Source of the DNA: Opitutus sp. GAS368
GTDB taxonomy: Bacteria; Verrucomicrobiota; Verrucomicrobiia; Chthoniobacterales; Chthoniobacteraceae
Direction of reading: 5' to 3'
DNA length: 59,482 nt
Assembly: GCA_943329925.2 (NCBI GenBank)
Contig: CALQFT020000004.1
Location: 1-59,482 of the forward strand
Shown: positions 28,301-36,486 of the stretch, one piece after another
Position numbering within the stretch: the first letter of the stretch is position 1
Layout of the letters: each line of letters starts with the position of its first letter
Made by a program: the position numbers and the translations under genes
Notes under the pieces: generated by a model
The model's input: only the letters and a program-made list of their open reading frames with translations
Database searches by the model: none
What the model was told of the DNA's origin: nothing

Positions 28301-29762
28301 CGCGCATCATGGTTCCATTATGTTCGCCAATGGGATCCCAACCGCGCCCGCCGCCTTTGACTGGGCCGCCCTTTTCAAAATAAAAATTCCCTTGCGAGTC
28401 AGTCTGCAAGTCAAACATGAATTCATGAAAGTTCGGTGTCACATTGACCCGATTATTAAAACATTCATAAAAATCAGCTTCTCCATCCCCATTAGAATCA
28501 ATCAAACGATAAATACCGTCCCGGCAGGTCACATAGATAACGTCATCAACAATTTTAAGCCCCAAGGACTGGTGCAGTCCTGCGGCAAACCGTTTCCAAC
28601 GAATGTTTTGTAGCCCAGAATCAATGCCCGACCCCACCCAAACGTCGCCGGTGAGGGTGGAAAAAGCGACGCGCCCGTCGGAGAACAAGTCCAACCCGCC
28701 CAAACGCAACCAAGAGTGCCAGGGGTTGTCCATCGGCAACGCGATAGTATCGAGCTGGAACGTCCCATCCTCGGTCCCCACGCTGCCCTTGACCGAGACA
28801 ATTTGAGGCCAAAGCGCCGGGCCCGCCTTAATCCAAGGCAACAGCGAAACTGCTGGTGCAACCGCATTTAATGCGCTGATCCCCTGCTCCACACTCGCCT
28901 CGTTACCCTTCCAAAAACCGAGCTTGAACAACCCGCCCGCCTTAAAATCAGGCAGTTCCAGCACCACCCGCCCCGGCGCCGCCCACGCCCACCGCGCCCC
29001 TTTGGGCAAACCAACCGCGCGCACCACCAGACGCGACTCCGGCTTGGCCGAATCGTCCGCCAATACCAAACATCCGCCACGCTCCTCAAGCTTTCCGCCT
29101 TCAAGGACTTCCGCAACTAACAACGCCGAAGGTGCCCCTGCGCTCTGCACCTCAAACGAGCGGGTTAATACACTCCCCTCCAACCCTGGACTCTCCAGAA
29201 TCCCCGCCCCGCCAACGCTGTAGGACACCACCACCTTTTCTCCGTGCCGGTAAAGCCCTCGATACTTCGCCCATTCTTCCGGCAACGGGCCGTAAGGTAC
29301 GGTTCCGGCGCCAAACCCCTTGGGTAGCGGGCGCGGATCCACAAAACTGCCCGCCTTGCTCCACCCGGGAGCCGCTGCGGTGCGGAACATTACGCTTCCC
29401 ACAGGGCCTGGATTCCCACCATGAGACCCGCTGAAGGCCACCCCTTTAAAGTCCACAAATCCGCCCGTCCACCCGCCCGTGCACCGCAGTAAATCGGTGT
29501 CGTACGCCACAGTCCCTTCCATTTGCGCTCCAACACGAATCGCCAGTCCCTTGGCAGTTGGGCCCGGGTTTTCGCCCGGCATTTGAATCGATAGGTTTAA
29601 AAATGGGCCGTAATCCATGTCCCACTTTTTGCGCTCAACGACCTTTGGGGCAGCGTTCTGAGCGTGCGCAGTGGAACTGTCCAAGGGGAAAATCTGACTC
29701 AACTGGGCTAACGCGAGGCAGACAGCGACGGAGGAAAAGGACCGGAATTTACAAAGGTTCAT
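25383..29762 (-). CDS. giant pentaheme cytochrome with DUF6797 and beta-propeller
   Basis: 1459 residues from the ATG at 29762, which is followed by a signal peptide ending ...STAHAQ; the frame runs further to 29828 but with a charged lead. After the signal comes a DUF6797 region (YGPFLNLSIQMPGENPGP, residues ~55-330), then a glucose-dehydrogenase-like six-bladed propeller (WLRLGGLDLFSDGRVAFST, YRLIDSNGDGEADFYE, TGLRAPNGMSVGPG, up to ~800). A PA14-like beta region follows (~850-950), then five c-type heme motifs: CVACH at 965, CIGCH at 1070, CIQCH at 1163, CVACH at 1243 and CTVCH at 1373. The layout suggests an extracytoplasmic dehydrogenase or electron conduit passing electrons from a propeller to a heme chain. 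Substrate unknown. The promoter is shared with the divergent Fur-family gene. Confidence 0.88.
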   Translation of the reverse strand: MNLCKFRSFSSVAVCLALAQLSQIFPLDSSTAHAQNAAPKVVERKKWDMDYGPFLNLSIQMPGENPGPTAKGLAIRVGAQMEGTVAYDTDLLRCTGGWTGGFVDFKGVAFSGSHGGNPGPVGSVMFRTAAAPGWSKAGSFVDPRPLPKGFGAGTVPYGPLPEEWAKYRGLYRHGEKVVVSYSVGGAGILESPGLEGSVLTRSFEVQSAGAPSALLVAEVLEGGKLEERGGCLVLADDSAKPESRLVVRAVGLPKGARWAWAAPGRVVLELPDFKAGGLFKLGFWKGNEASVEQGISALNAVAPAVSLLPWIKAGPALWPQIVSVKGSVGTEDGTFQLDTIALPMDNPWHSWLRLGGLDLFSDGRVAFSTLTGDVWVGSGIDSGLQNIRWKRFAAGLHQSLGLKIVDDVIYVTCRDGIYRLIDSNGDGEADFYECFNNRVNVTPNFHEFMFDLQTDSQGNFYFEKGGPVKGGGRGWDPIGEHNGTMMRVSKDGSKFEVFATGLRAPNGMSVGPGDVVTTGDNEGTWVPMCYLHIVKKGSFLSVPDLSHKDPLPTAYEPHVCFFPKWIDNSSGGQVWVTSPKWGPLQGRLLHLSYGQSSLYEVLMEDVGGVVQGGVTKVPLKFASGIMRARFSQADGQLYIGGQRGWQTNGAEDGAIQRVRYTGKPHNAPNGLRVTDRGMHLSFDVPLDPATAGNPDNYSIEQYNYRWTSNYGSKDYKASDPSALGHDIIKISGVIMAPDHKSVFLQIADLKPVMQSEITMRIKSADGAALPEKLLHTINVVAHETGPQPAGKLVKSGGSALKTAGSGVAVTLKAGGLSDVRRDRLIALHVPEGGAVSPFIPKGAFEAQWDTVLSVPLSKRVTLLAEGSGSLAVRVNGKVVFEGVLSEAGKRLGGAVELFKGGNALEVNYHSPATGAATLRVLWAADDFAAEPLEPTALLLPADKAESVNAGMRVRDGRLLFAEANCVACHDGAGVLAPKGQAAEAMPEMSRGAPLLVELGARFNQDWLAQWIRDPHQFRPGSMMPAVLHGAEAGQQAADIAAFLAGVPAAPLPAAEGDSVAGGKLFGNLGCIGCHSTPQSKVGNDFNRVPLHHVSAKWKSAALHGYLLDPLQYHSGSRMPKTPLSAKEAADLTAFLLTFPKETPAPLPAGDIARGAQAYATSGCIQCHAGAPGGGAPALASTMAGGWNSGCLAESAQKRGKAPEYRFNGEQRASLRAFAKAGVRSVEQDSALEFTQRAVQDLRCVACHQLDARQSVWSSVTEEANNLGALKGGPTAANPHGPRFTTSIPQLTWLGEKLQPAWSTKMLAGLQLEKTRPYLFARMPAFSASAERLAVGLSHWHGYAEKASPLAGTAGVELATVGGKLLGDQGGFACTVCHDVGKQVATAPFEAPAVNLAWAGQRLRLSYYQRWLSNPQRMDAETKMPRYSDMKERTQLKGMLEGDGRRQFDAIRQYLLTLSE

Positions 29763-29889
29763 GGGAAGAGGGACTCGGAGAGCAAATCTGGAAAACGTGG
29801 CAATGAAAAGACGCGGTTTGGGCAACAACCTTAGGAATAAGACAGTGAGGGAGGAGGAGAACCAGAGGTGGGGAAGAGACCTCTGTTAA

Positions 29890-29904
29890 TTAGAATAATT
29901 CTTG
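29890..29904 (+). promoter_or_regulatory. PerR/Fur-box-like palindrome before the Fur-family gene
   Basis: TTAGAATAATTCTTG has the 7-1-7 form of Fur-family operators with a perfect core (AGAAT-A-ATTCT). It is ~35 nt upstream of the regulator's ATG and overlaps a possible -35 (TTGATA, 29902-29907; with TATCTT at 29924-29929 as -10, spacing 16). Autoregulation, and control of the divergent multiheme gene, would fit. The promoter call is tentative. Confidence 0.4.
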
Positions 29905-29938
29905 ATAAGGGATTCCCGTCGCGTATCTTTCCCCTGTC

Positions 29939-30466
29939 ATGTCTCTCCAAAACCCCGCCACCGACCTCCCTCTGTCGCCCTCTGGCACCCCCCATGCCTC
30001 GCATGTTGCCCATGCCTCGCATGTTACTCAGGCCTCGCATGCTCCGTTTGCGCTGGAACCCCAACCCCTCAAAAAGGGCCTGCGCCAGACCGAACAGCGC
30101 AAGGCTGTTTTCGAGGCACTCATGGCCAAGGCCGATCATCCCAGCGCAGTGGAGGTGTTTATGCGAGTCAAAAGCCGCATGCCAACCATCTCGCTTGCAA
30201 CGGTTTACAACTGCCTCGAAACCCTCACAGACAGCGGCCTCGTGCGCGCAGTCAACCACGAGCGCGAACCCTCCCGTTTCTGCGCCAACCTTCAAGAGCA
30301 CGCACATTTGTTCTGCTCCCAATGTGCCTCGGTCACCGACATTCCCCTCCACACCCATACGCCGCCGGAGCAAATCTGGAATCTACCCGCCGGCATCACG
30401 ATCACCGAACAAGAAGTCTCCTTCCGCGGCCTTTGCGTAAAATGTGCATCCGCGCAAAGCGCGTAA
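29939..30466 (+). CDS. Fur-family metalloregulator with Zur-like metal site
   Basis: 175 residues. Residues ~44-175 are a Fur-family protein: DNA-binding winged helix (LRQTEQRKAVFEAL, ISLATVYNCLETLTDSGLV), then a metal-binding dimerisation domain. Structural zinc pairs are C126/C129 and C166/C169. The regulatory site reads RFC-ANLQE-HAH: aligned without gaps to Bacillus PerR, H67, H121, H123 and D134 match ligand positions, but PerR Asp85 (Glu in Fur) is Cys115. A Cys with His at +6 and +8 is the arrangement of the M-site of actinobacterial Zur (recalled), so zinc sensing is plausible; iron or redox sensing remains possible given the suf genes. Residues 1-43 are an unusual Pro/His-rich extension containing a threefold repeat. 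No other in-frame start lies before the domain. sufC starts 72 nt downstream. Confidence 0.9.
   Translation: MSLQNPATDLPLSPSGTPHASHVAHASHVTQASHAPFALEPQPLKKGLRQTEQRKAVFEALMAKADHPSAVEVFMRVKSRMPTISLATVYNCLETLTDSGLVRAVNHEREPSRFCANLQEHAHLFCSQCASVTDIPLHTHTPPEQIWNLPAGITITEQEVSFRGLCVKCASAQSA
29996..30041 (+). repeat. 18-bp tandem repeat inside the Fur-family gene
   Basis: The 10-mer GCCTCGCATG recurs at 29996, 30014 and 30032, an exact 18-bp period, with the intervening 8 nt partly conserved. The reading frame is kept, giving three Ala-Ser-His units and histidines 19, 22, 25, 28 and 34 of the regulator. Confidence 0.85.
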
Positions 30467-30538
30467 GAAGCACGTGACACTCCAGAAGCCACTCCGTCCT
30501 TTTTCAAACTCCCTTCCCTTCACTTTTTTACCCCTTTT

Positions 30539-31321
30539 ATGAGTCTAGTTATCCACAATCTTCACGCCCGAGTCAGCGGCGGTCAGGAAATTTTGCGCGG
30601 TTTAAACCTCGAAATCCAAAAAGGCAGCGTCCATGCAATCATGGGGCCCAATGGTTCGGGAAAAAGCACCCTCTCCAAAGTCATCTCCGGGCACCCGGAT
30701 TATGAAGTGACAAGCGGCGAAGTTTTACTCGATGGCGTCAACGTACTCGCTATGGAACCTGACGCCCGGGCGCGCGCAGGGCTGTTCCTCGCCTTCCAAT
30801 ATCCGGTGGAAATTCCCGGCGTAAGCAACGCAAACTTCATCCGCGCCGCGTTGCAGGCCCGGCTCAAAGACGGAGAAGAGCTCGATGCCGTAGATTACTA
30901 CGGAGATCTTTACAAGGAAATGGACAAGCTGGAAATCCCCCGCACCTTCACTTCCCGCTCGGTCAACGAAGGGTTTTCCGGCGGCGAAAAAAAGCGCAAC
31001 GAAGTGCTCCAAATGGCCATGTTGAAACCAGCCTACGCGATTTTGGACGAGACCGACTCCGGCTTGGACATCGACGCGCTCAAAATCGTCGCCGCTGGGG
31101 TCAACGCTCTGCGGAGTCCAAGTGTCGGAATGCTGGTCATCACACATTACCAGCGTCTGCTCGACTACATCACGCCGGACGTCGTGCACGTTCTAGTGGG
31201 CGGGCGCATTGTGCGTTCGGCCGGGCCGGAACTGGCCTACGAGCTGGAATCCAAGGGCTACGACTGGATCAAGGACGCCCTCACAGAAGACGTTCACTCG
31301 GAAGAACTCGCAGCAGTCTAA
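30539..31321 (+). CDS. sufC: Fe-S cluster assembly ATPase SufC
   Basis: 260 residues, an ABC-type ATPase without membrane domain. Walker A is [16 protein letters not shown], the Q-loop region [15 protein letters not shown], the signature [17 protein letters not shown], and Walker B plus D-loop [15 protein letters not shown]; these local sequences are specific to SufC. It drives the SufBCD scaffold on which Fe-S clusters are built in the cytoplasm. First of three consecutive suf genes, directly after the Fur-family regulator. Confidence 0.97.
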   Translation: MSLVIHNLHARVSGGQEILRGLNLEIQKGSVHAIMGPNGSGKSTLSKVISGHPDYEVTSGEVLLDGVNVLAMEPDARARAGLFLAFQYPVEIPGVSNANFIRAALQARLKDGEELDAVDYYGDLYKEMDKLEIPRTFTSRSVNEGFSGGEKKRNEVLQMAMLKPAYAILDETDSGLDIDALKIVAAGVNALRSPSVGMLVITHYQRLLDYITPDVVHVLVGGRIVRSAGPELAYELESKGYDWIKDALTEDVHSEELAAV

Positions 31322-31417
31322 TTCGCAGCTGTCCAGGCAATGCCTCTGGGAACACCAGACTCCAGTTCACTGAACAGAGTTTCAACGCCCCGCTTCGCTC
31401 AAATCTAAACAAATTTT

Positions 31418-32830
31418 ATGTCTACAGAAGTCATCTCTCAGATCGACGTCGACCGCACCCGGGGCGATTTTTCCTACCCCGAACAACACACCTTCGATGC
31501 CGGCACGGGGCTCTCCCATGCGACGGTGGATTACATCGCGGAGGTCAAACAGGAACCCGACTGGATTCGTGAGTTCCGACACAAGGCGCTGGACGTGTTT
31601 CTTTCCAAACCCATGCCCACCCACTGGGCGAGCAAGGACCTAGAAAACATCGTCTTCGACAACATTCGTTACTATCTAGCCAACTCCCAGCGCCCCACCC
31701 GCTCTTGGGACGAAGTTCCAGACGACGTCAAGCGCACCTTCGAACGCCTCGGCATTCCTGAGCAGGAACGCAAGTTTCTCGCCGGAGTCGAAGCCCAATT
31801 TGATTCGGAGGCCGTGTATTCCAACATGAAAAAAGCGTTGGGCGACGAGGGCGTTATTTTCGTCGGCTCAACCGAAGGGTTAAAGGAACATCCCGAGATT
31901 TTCAGAAAGTGGTTCGGGAAGGTCATCCCCACCGGCGACAACAAGTTCAGCGCTCTGAATTCAGCCGTATTCTCTGGGGGCTCTTTTATTTACGTACCGC
32001 CTGGGGTCAAGGTGAAGCACCCTCTGCAGGCGTATTTCCGCATCAACGCGGAAAACTTCGGACAGTTCGAGCGCACGCTCATCATTGCCGACGAAGGCTC
32101 CGAGGTCATGTACATGGAAGGCTGTACGGCACCCAAATTTGAAACGGCGACACTACACTCCGCTGTGGTGGAGTTGGTGGCAATGAAGGGGGCGAAGATC
32201 CAGTATGTGACGGTTCAAAACTGGAGCGCTAACGTTTTTAATTTGGTGACAAAACGAGCTATCGCACACGAGGAAGCGGAGGTCAAATGGATCGACTGCA
32301 ACATCGGTTCACGCCTCACGATGAAATATCCCGGCGTGGTGCTCAAGGGGCGTAAAGCGCGCGGGGAAGTTCTCTCCATCGCGCTAGCCAACAACGGCCA
32401 GCACCAGGATACAGGCGCCAAAATGATCCACGCCGCGGATGAAACGACCTCTAACGTCATTTCCAAATCCATTTCCATCGGCCACGGCCGCTCAACCTAC
32501 CGTGGGCAAGTCTACATCCCAAGACATCTCAAGGGCTGTAAAAACAACACGGAATGCGACGCCTTGCTCATCAACTCCACGAGCCGCACCGATACATATC
32601 CCGCCATCACCGTGCGCGGTTCGCGAAATTCCGTACAGCACGAGGCCTCCGTTAGCCAGGTCAGTGCGGAGCAGATCTTTTACATGCAACAGCGCGGCCT
32701 GAGCGAGGCACAGGCGATGAGCTTGAGCGTGAATGGATTTGTGAATGATTTGGTCCGTGAATTCCCGATGGAATACTCAGTGGAACTCAAGCGCCTCATC
32801 GATCTCGAGATGGAAGATTCCGTCGGCTAA
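31418..32830 (+). CDS. sufB: Fe-S cluster scaffold protein SufB
   Basis: 470 residues, typical SufB length. The N-terminal region includes [19 protein letters not shown]; the beta-helix core holds [20 protein letters not shown], whose Cys matches the conserved sulfur-accepting core cysteine, and [24 protein letters not shown] with the second conserved Cys near the SufD interface. It forms the SufBC2D scaffold with its neighbours. Gap to sufC 96 nt, to sufD 104 nt. No sufS, sufE or sufU is in the window. Confidence 0.97.
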   Translation: MSTEVISQIDVDRTRGDFSYPEQHTFDAGTGLSHATVDYIAEVKQEPDWIREFRHKALDVFLSKPMPTHWASKDLENIVFDNIRYYLANSQRPTRSWDEVPDDVKRTFERLGIPEQERKFLAGVEAQFDSEAVYSNMKKALGDEGVIFVGSTEGLKEHPEIFRKWFGKVIPTGDNKFSALNSAVFSGGSFIYVPPGVKVKHPLQAYFRINAENFGQFERTLIIADEGSEVMYMEGCTAPKFETATLHSAVVELVAMKGAKIQYVTVQNWSANVFNLVTKRAIAHEEAEVKWIDCNIGSRLTMKYPGVVLKGRKARGEVLSIALANNGQHQDTGAKMIHAADETTSNVISKSISIGHGRSTYRGQVYIPRHLKGCKNNTECDALLINSTSRTDTYPAITVRGSRNSVQHEASVSQVSAEQIFYMQQRGLSEAQAMSLSVNGFVNDLVREFPMEYSVELKRLIDLEMEDSVG

Positions 32831-32934
32831 ACGCACCAAAAGCGACGGACTCCAGTAGCCAAAAGGCGCAGCTAAACCGGTTTATGCCCAGCCGCATTCC
32901 GATGCTGCCGGGAAGTTCGATACCCCATTTTTTC

Positions 32935-34224
32935 ATGAGTGATACCTTTCTCCACGACGCCCCAACCGCACCGACAACAGCACCCGAGTGGTTCGTCACA
33001 GCCCAACGCGACGCGGCTAAGCGCTTCGAAACGCTGCCCATGCCCTCCCGCCGGGACGAGGCGTGGCGCTTCTCCAACCTCAAAGCGCTTGATCCACTCG
33101 ACTTCACCCAAGCCCGGCCCGTGGTGCAAGAACTTGCCAAGCAGCTCCTCGCGGACTCCATCGGCTTTGAGGCCTCTTTGGCCACGCTGGTTTTCGCCAA
33201 TGATCGGCTTATCGCCAACCACGCAGACGCGCATCTCGCCGCACAAGGCGTCATCTGGCTGCCCCTTGAAGAGGCCCTGCGCATCCATCCTGAACTCGTC
33301 CAACGCCACTTTATGCGGAGCGAATCGGCCGTGGGCACCCCAAAGCTCCTCGCCCACCATCAGGCTTCCGTGCGCTCCGGCACCTTCCTATACGTCCCTA
33401 AAGGCGTGCGCCTGAGTGCACCTCTACAGGCCGTCCATTGGGTGGCCGGCTCGGGACAGGCGGTATTCCCTCACACCCTCATTGTTGCCGAAGAAGCTAG
33501 CGCAGTGACCTTTGTGGACTGGTTTAAATCCAGCGGCGAAGGGCGGAATATGGCTTGTGGAGTCAACGACCTGCACGTTGGCCCGGATGCGAAAGTCCAC
33601 TACGTGAGCGTTCAGGATTGGAACCGCCAGACGGTTGCCCAACAATCCAACACCACGGCGGTCGCCCATGGCGGCTCGGCTGTCCATCTCGGGTTGCATC
33701 TGGGCGGCGTGTTCGCGCGCAGCGAAAGCGTCAGCCGGCTCAACGGCTCAGGTGCGCGCAGCGAAATGCTCGCCGCAACAGTCGCCGACGGAGCGCAGGA
33801 ATTCGACCAACGCACCTTGCAAGACCATCGTTCGCCGGATACCTGGAGTGATCTGCTCTACAAAAACGCGCTCTACGATACCGCCAAGACCATCGTCTCT
33901 GGGCTGATTCGCGTCGAACCGCAGGCCCACCACACCGATGCTTACCAAAAGGTTCGCAACTTGGTTCTCAGTGCCGAGGCCGAGGCCAACTCATTGCCCG
34001 GCTTGGAGATTCTCGCTGACCAGGTGCGCTGCTCCCACGGAGCAACCACCGGCGAAATCAATCCCGAAGAGCTCTTTTACATGCAGGCCAGAGGCATTTC
34101 GGAAAAAGACGCCTACCGACTGATCACGTTCGGCTTTTTGAACGAAGTGCTGGAACGGCTCCCCGAGGAAGCGCTACGTAAAAAGCTGCAAGAGACCCTG
34201 CGCACCCGTTTGCAGGGGCATTGA
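32935..34224 (+). CDS. sufD: Fe-S cluster assembly protein SufD
   Basis: 429 residues from the ATG at 32935 (MSDTFLHDAP); an ATG at 32884 would add 17 residues of unlikely composition. Features are RRDEAWRFSNLKAL near the N-terminus, GTFLYVPKGVRLSAPLQ, and the conserved C-terminal CSHGATTGEINPEELFYMQARGI, whose His corresponds to the cluster-ligating residue at the SufB-SufD interface. SufD pairs with SufB and SufC in the scaffold. A weak 5-bp hairpin (34233-34250) follows. Confidence 0.96.
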   Translation: MSDTFLHDAPTAPTTAPEWFVTAQRDAAKRFETLPMPSRRDEAWRFSNLKALDPLDFTQARPVVQELAKQLLADSIGFEASLATLVFANDRLIANHADAHLAAQGVIWLPLEEALRIHPELVQRHFMRSESAVGTPKLLAHHQASVRSGTFLYVPKGVRLSAPLQAVHWVAGSGQAVFPHTLIVAEEASAVTFVDWFKSSGEGRNMACGVNDLHVGPDAKVHYVSVQDWNRQTVAQQSNTTAVAHGGSAVHLGLHLGGVFARSESVSRLNGSGARSEMLAATVADGAQEFDQRTLQDHRSPDTWSDLLYKNALYDTAKTIVSGLIRVEPQAHHTDAYQKVRNLVLSAEAEANSLPGLEILADQVRCSHGATTGEINPEELFYMQARGISEKDAYRLITFGFLNEVLERLPEEALRKKLQETLRTRLQGH

Positions 34225-34474
34225 AGCGGGTTAACCGTCATGCAGCGGTTTTCATGTGATGCACCGGCTTGAGGTGTTGGAGGGCAAAGAATCTCAGCAC
34301 GCCACGTGCGGCAATGCTGCTTTGGCCAAAGTCTAAACGAGACGCGCTTCATCCGGAACGGCTCTTTGGCGAGTAATCCAATAGATTGCAGCCCATGCTT
34401 CTACTATGATAAGCATATCAGGCAAGTCGCGCTTTCGTTGGTGAAGCTCGCCTTTGAATAAACATCCCCCTTTT

Positions 34475-34972
34475 ATGCTTATCTCCACCGTCTTCTTGTG
34501 GTTGGCCATCGCTGCTGCATTTGTCGTATCCCTTCCGTGCCTCTGGTTAGTTGGGCTGGCGCTTTGGCCGCAGGCGGCTGAAAAACGTGCACTCACGGCG
34601 GCTAAGGGGGTGGGAAAATCGCTTTTGATTGGGCTGGTGCCGCTGGTCATCACCATTGGAATTGTAAGTCGGCTGGGAAAAGGCGGCCCCGGCGCGGTGA
34701 TTGCTTTTGGGGTGCTGTTGTTTTGGGGGTTCGCTTGCGCCGATGGATTGGCGACCTTTGTTGGGCGCTCGGTATGGCCCCGCTTGGGAGAGACTTCCCC
34801 TTGGAAGCAAACCATGCGAGGCGGTTTTGTATTGGTAGGAGCCGCGCTGCTACCAGCCGTGGGCTGGGTGCTGTTGCTGCCGCTTATCGGGGTGCTTGGC
34901 TGGGGCATTAGTATCCGCTCGTGGTTTATGAAAAGCAGCTCCACCCCATCCGAAGCGCCTGCAACCGCATGA
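34475..34972 (+). CDS. small integral membrane protein, unknown
   Basis: 165 residues from the ATG at 34475; a TTG at 34454 would add seven. Four or more hydrophobic segments are visible (LISTVFLWLAIAAAFVVSLPCLWLVGLALW, LLIGLVPLVITIGIV, AVIAFGVLLFWGFACADGLA, GGFVLVGAALLPAVGWVLLLPLIGVLGWGI), ending in a Ser/Pro/Ala tail. No family recognised. Its TGA overlaps the ATG of the DUF1800 gene (ATGA at 34969-34972), so it belongs to that unit and may help its export or anchoring. Confidence 0.7.
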   Translation: MLISTVFLWLAIAAAFVVSLPCLWLVGLALWPQAAEKRALTAAKGVGKSLLIGLVPLVITIGIVSRLGKGGPGAVIAFGVLLFWGFACADGLATFVGRSVWPRLGETSPWKQTMRGGFVLVGAALLPAVGWVLLLPLIGVLGWGISIRSWFMKSSSTPSEAPATA

Positions 34973-36486
34973 AGATTTCGCGCCGGGAGTTGCTTAAAAC
35001 TACGGCTCTGTGCGGCATTGCCAGCGCCTTCCCCGGCTGCGGCCGCTTGGCGGATGATTTTTTAGGCGAAGGGATTCCCGAGACATGCATTCCCTCTTCG
35101 GATTCCGAAATTTCTCCCGGTTTTCACCTTCTTTGCAGAGCCGGGTTTGGGCCGCGACCCGGCGATTTAGAGCGACTTCAAGCCCTCGGGAACGAGGCCT
35201 GGGTTGAAGCCCAGCTCGCGCCGGAATCCATTAATGACACCGCCTGCGAATTGCGCGCAGAACGGTTTGAGTCCCTCCAGTTCAGCCCGGGGGACGCCTA
35301 TGAGTTTCGCAAACCGGTATTGCGCGATGAATTGACCCGCCATGCGCTGCTGCGAGCCGTTTACAGTCGGCGCCAACTATTGGAGGTGATGGTCGAGTTT
35401 TGGACCGACCACTTGAACATCGACCTCGAAAAAGGGGACTGTGTTTATCTTAAACCCAGCGATGACCGGGAGGTCGTCCGCAAGCACGCGCTGGGGAACT
35501 TCCACGACATGATCCGCGCCTCGGCCACGTCCCCGGCGATGCTCGTTTATCTGGACGGCAAGGCGAACAAGGTGCGTCGAAACTCCAAGGATCGGCCCAA
35601 CGAAAACTACGCCCGCGAGCTCATGGAACTGCACACCATGGGCGTTCACAACGGGTACACTCAGCAGGACGTCGTCGAGGCCGCGCGCTGTTTGAGCGGC
35701 TGGACTTTCGACCCCAAGCGAACCTTCGCCCTCAATCAAAACGAGTCCTTCTTCCGCCCGGAATGGCATGACGACGGCCCAAAAGTCGTCCTTGGCGAGA
35801 CCATCGCTTCCGGCGGCGGCCCCGCAGACCTCGACGCCTTGGTTCGCATCGTGTGCAGTCACCCCAGCACTGCCCATTTTATCGCTACCAAATTGTGCCG
35901 CCATTTTGTCAGCCAAACGCCGCCAGCCCCCCTCGTGGAGCGGGTCAGCGCCGAATTCAGCCGCACAACCGGGGACATCAAGAGCCTGCTGCGCGTGATT
36001 TTGAAGTCGGAGGAGTTTTACGCCAGCCGCGGTCAGTTGTTAAAGCGCCCATTCAAATTTATGGTCTCGGCGCTGCGTGCCACGGCCGCAAACACGGAGG
36101 CCAAAAATGATATTTTGGAACCCCTCCACCGCATGGGCCACGGCCTTTTCCAATACCCAACGCCCGACGGTTATCCGGAGACGGAATTGCCTTGGATGGG
36201 AACCTTGCTGTGGCGTTGGAACTTCGCCCTCGCTCTGGCGGGCAATCGACAACCCGGTGCGCAGGTTCAATTTCCAGAACTCCTGAAGGCCCTCGGTGGC
36301 AAAGGAAAGTCCCCTTCTCCGGCGATCTGGTTCGCACATTGCATCGGCCGCGCTCCCTCGCTCTCGGAAACGGAGGCGCTTGCGCTGCTTCCCAGCGCAA
36401 TGGGCGCGCAGAATTCGCACAAGGGCGCCGAGCCCGGCGAGATTCTTGGGCTCATTTTGGCTAGTCCCGCTTTTCAAAGATGTTAA
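34969..36486 (+). CDS. DUF1800 protein with Tat/lipoprotein-type signal
   Basis: 505 residues from the ATG that overlaps the upstream stop; earlier in-frame codons lack a signal. The N-terminus SRRELLKTTALCGIASAFPGC combines a twin-arginine motif with a lipobox-like Cys. Family landmarks are HLLCRAGFGPRPGDLERL, VEFWTDHLNIDL, RPNENYARELMELHTMGVHNGYTQQDV and RCLSGWTFDP. DUF1800 genes are regularly next to DUF1501 genes in many phyla; their joint function is not known, though cell-surface or storage-polymer roles have been suggested. The stop overlaps the ATG of the next gene (ATGTTAA at 36480-36486). Confidence 0.92.
   Translation: MKISRRELLKTTALCGIASAFPGCGRLADDFLGEGIPETCIPSSDSEISPGFHLLCRAGFGPRPGDLERLQALGNEAWVEAQLAPESINDTACELRAERFESLQFSPGDAYEFRKPVLRDELTRHALLRAVYSRRQLLEVMVEFWTDHLNIDLEKGDCVYLKPSDDREVVRKHALGNFHDMIRASATSPAMLVYLDGKANKVRRNSKDRPNENYARELMELHTMGVHNGYTQQDVVEAARCLSGWTFDPKRTFALNQNESFFRPEWHDDGPKVVLGETIASGGGPADLDALVRIVCSHPSTAHFIATKLCRHFVSQTPPAPLVERVSAEFSRTTGDIKSLLRVILKSEEFYASRGQLLKRPFKFMVSALRATAANTEAKNDILEPLHRMGHGLFQYPTPDGYPETELPWMGTLLWRWNFALALAGNRQPGAQVQFPELLKALGGKGKSPSPAIWFAHCIGRAPSLSETEALALLPSAMGAQNSHKGAEPGEILGLILASPAFQRC

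Noticed and set aside
34233-34253. Possible terminator after sufD
   Set aside because: Only a 5-bp stem with two or three T; too weak to list as a feature.
34235-34339. Short open frame after sufD (about 34 residues, contains MHRLEVLEGKESQ)
   Set aside because: No start context or known relative; could be chance.
34333-34944. 203-residue minus-strand frame opposite the small membrane protein
   Set aside because: Pro/Thr/Ser-rich antisense of a hydrophobic gene; the plus-strand gene is coupled to DUF1800 by an ATGA overlap.
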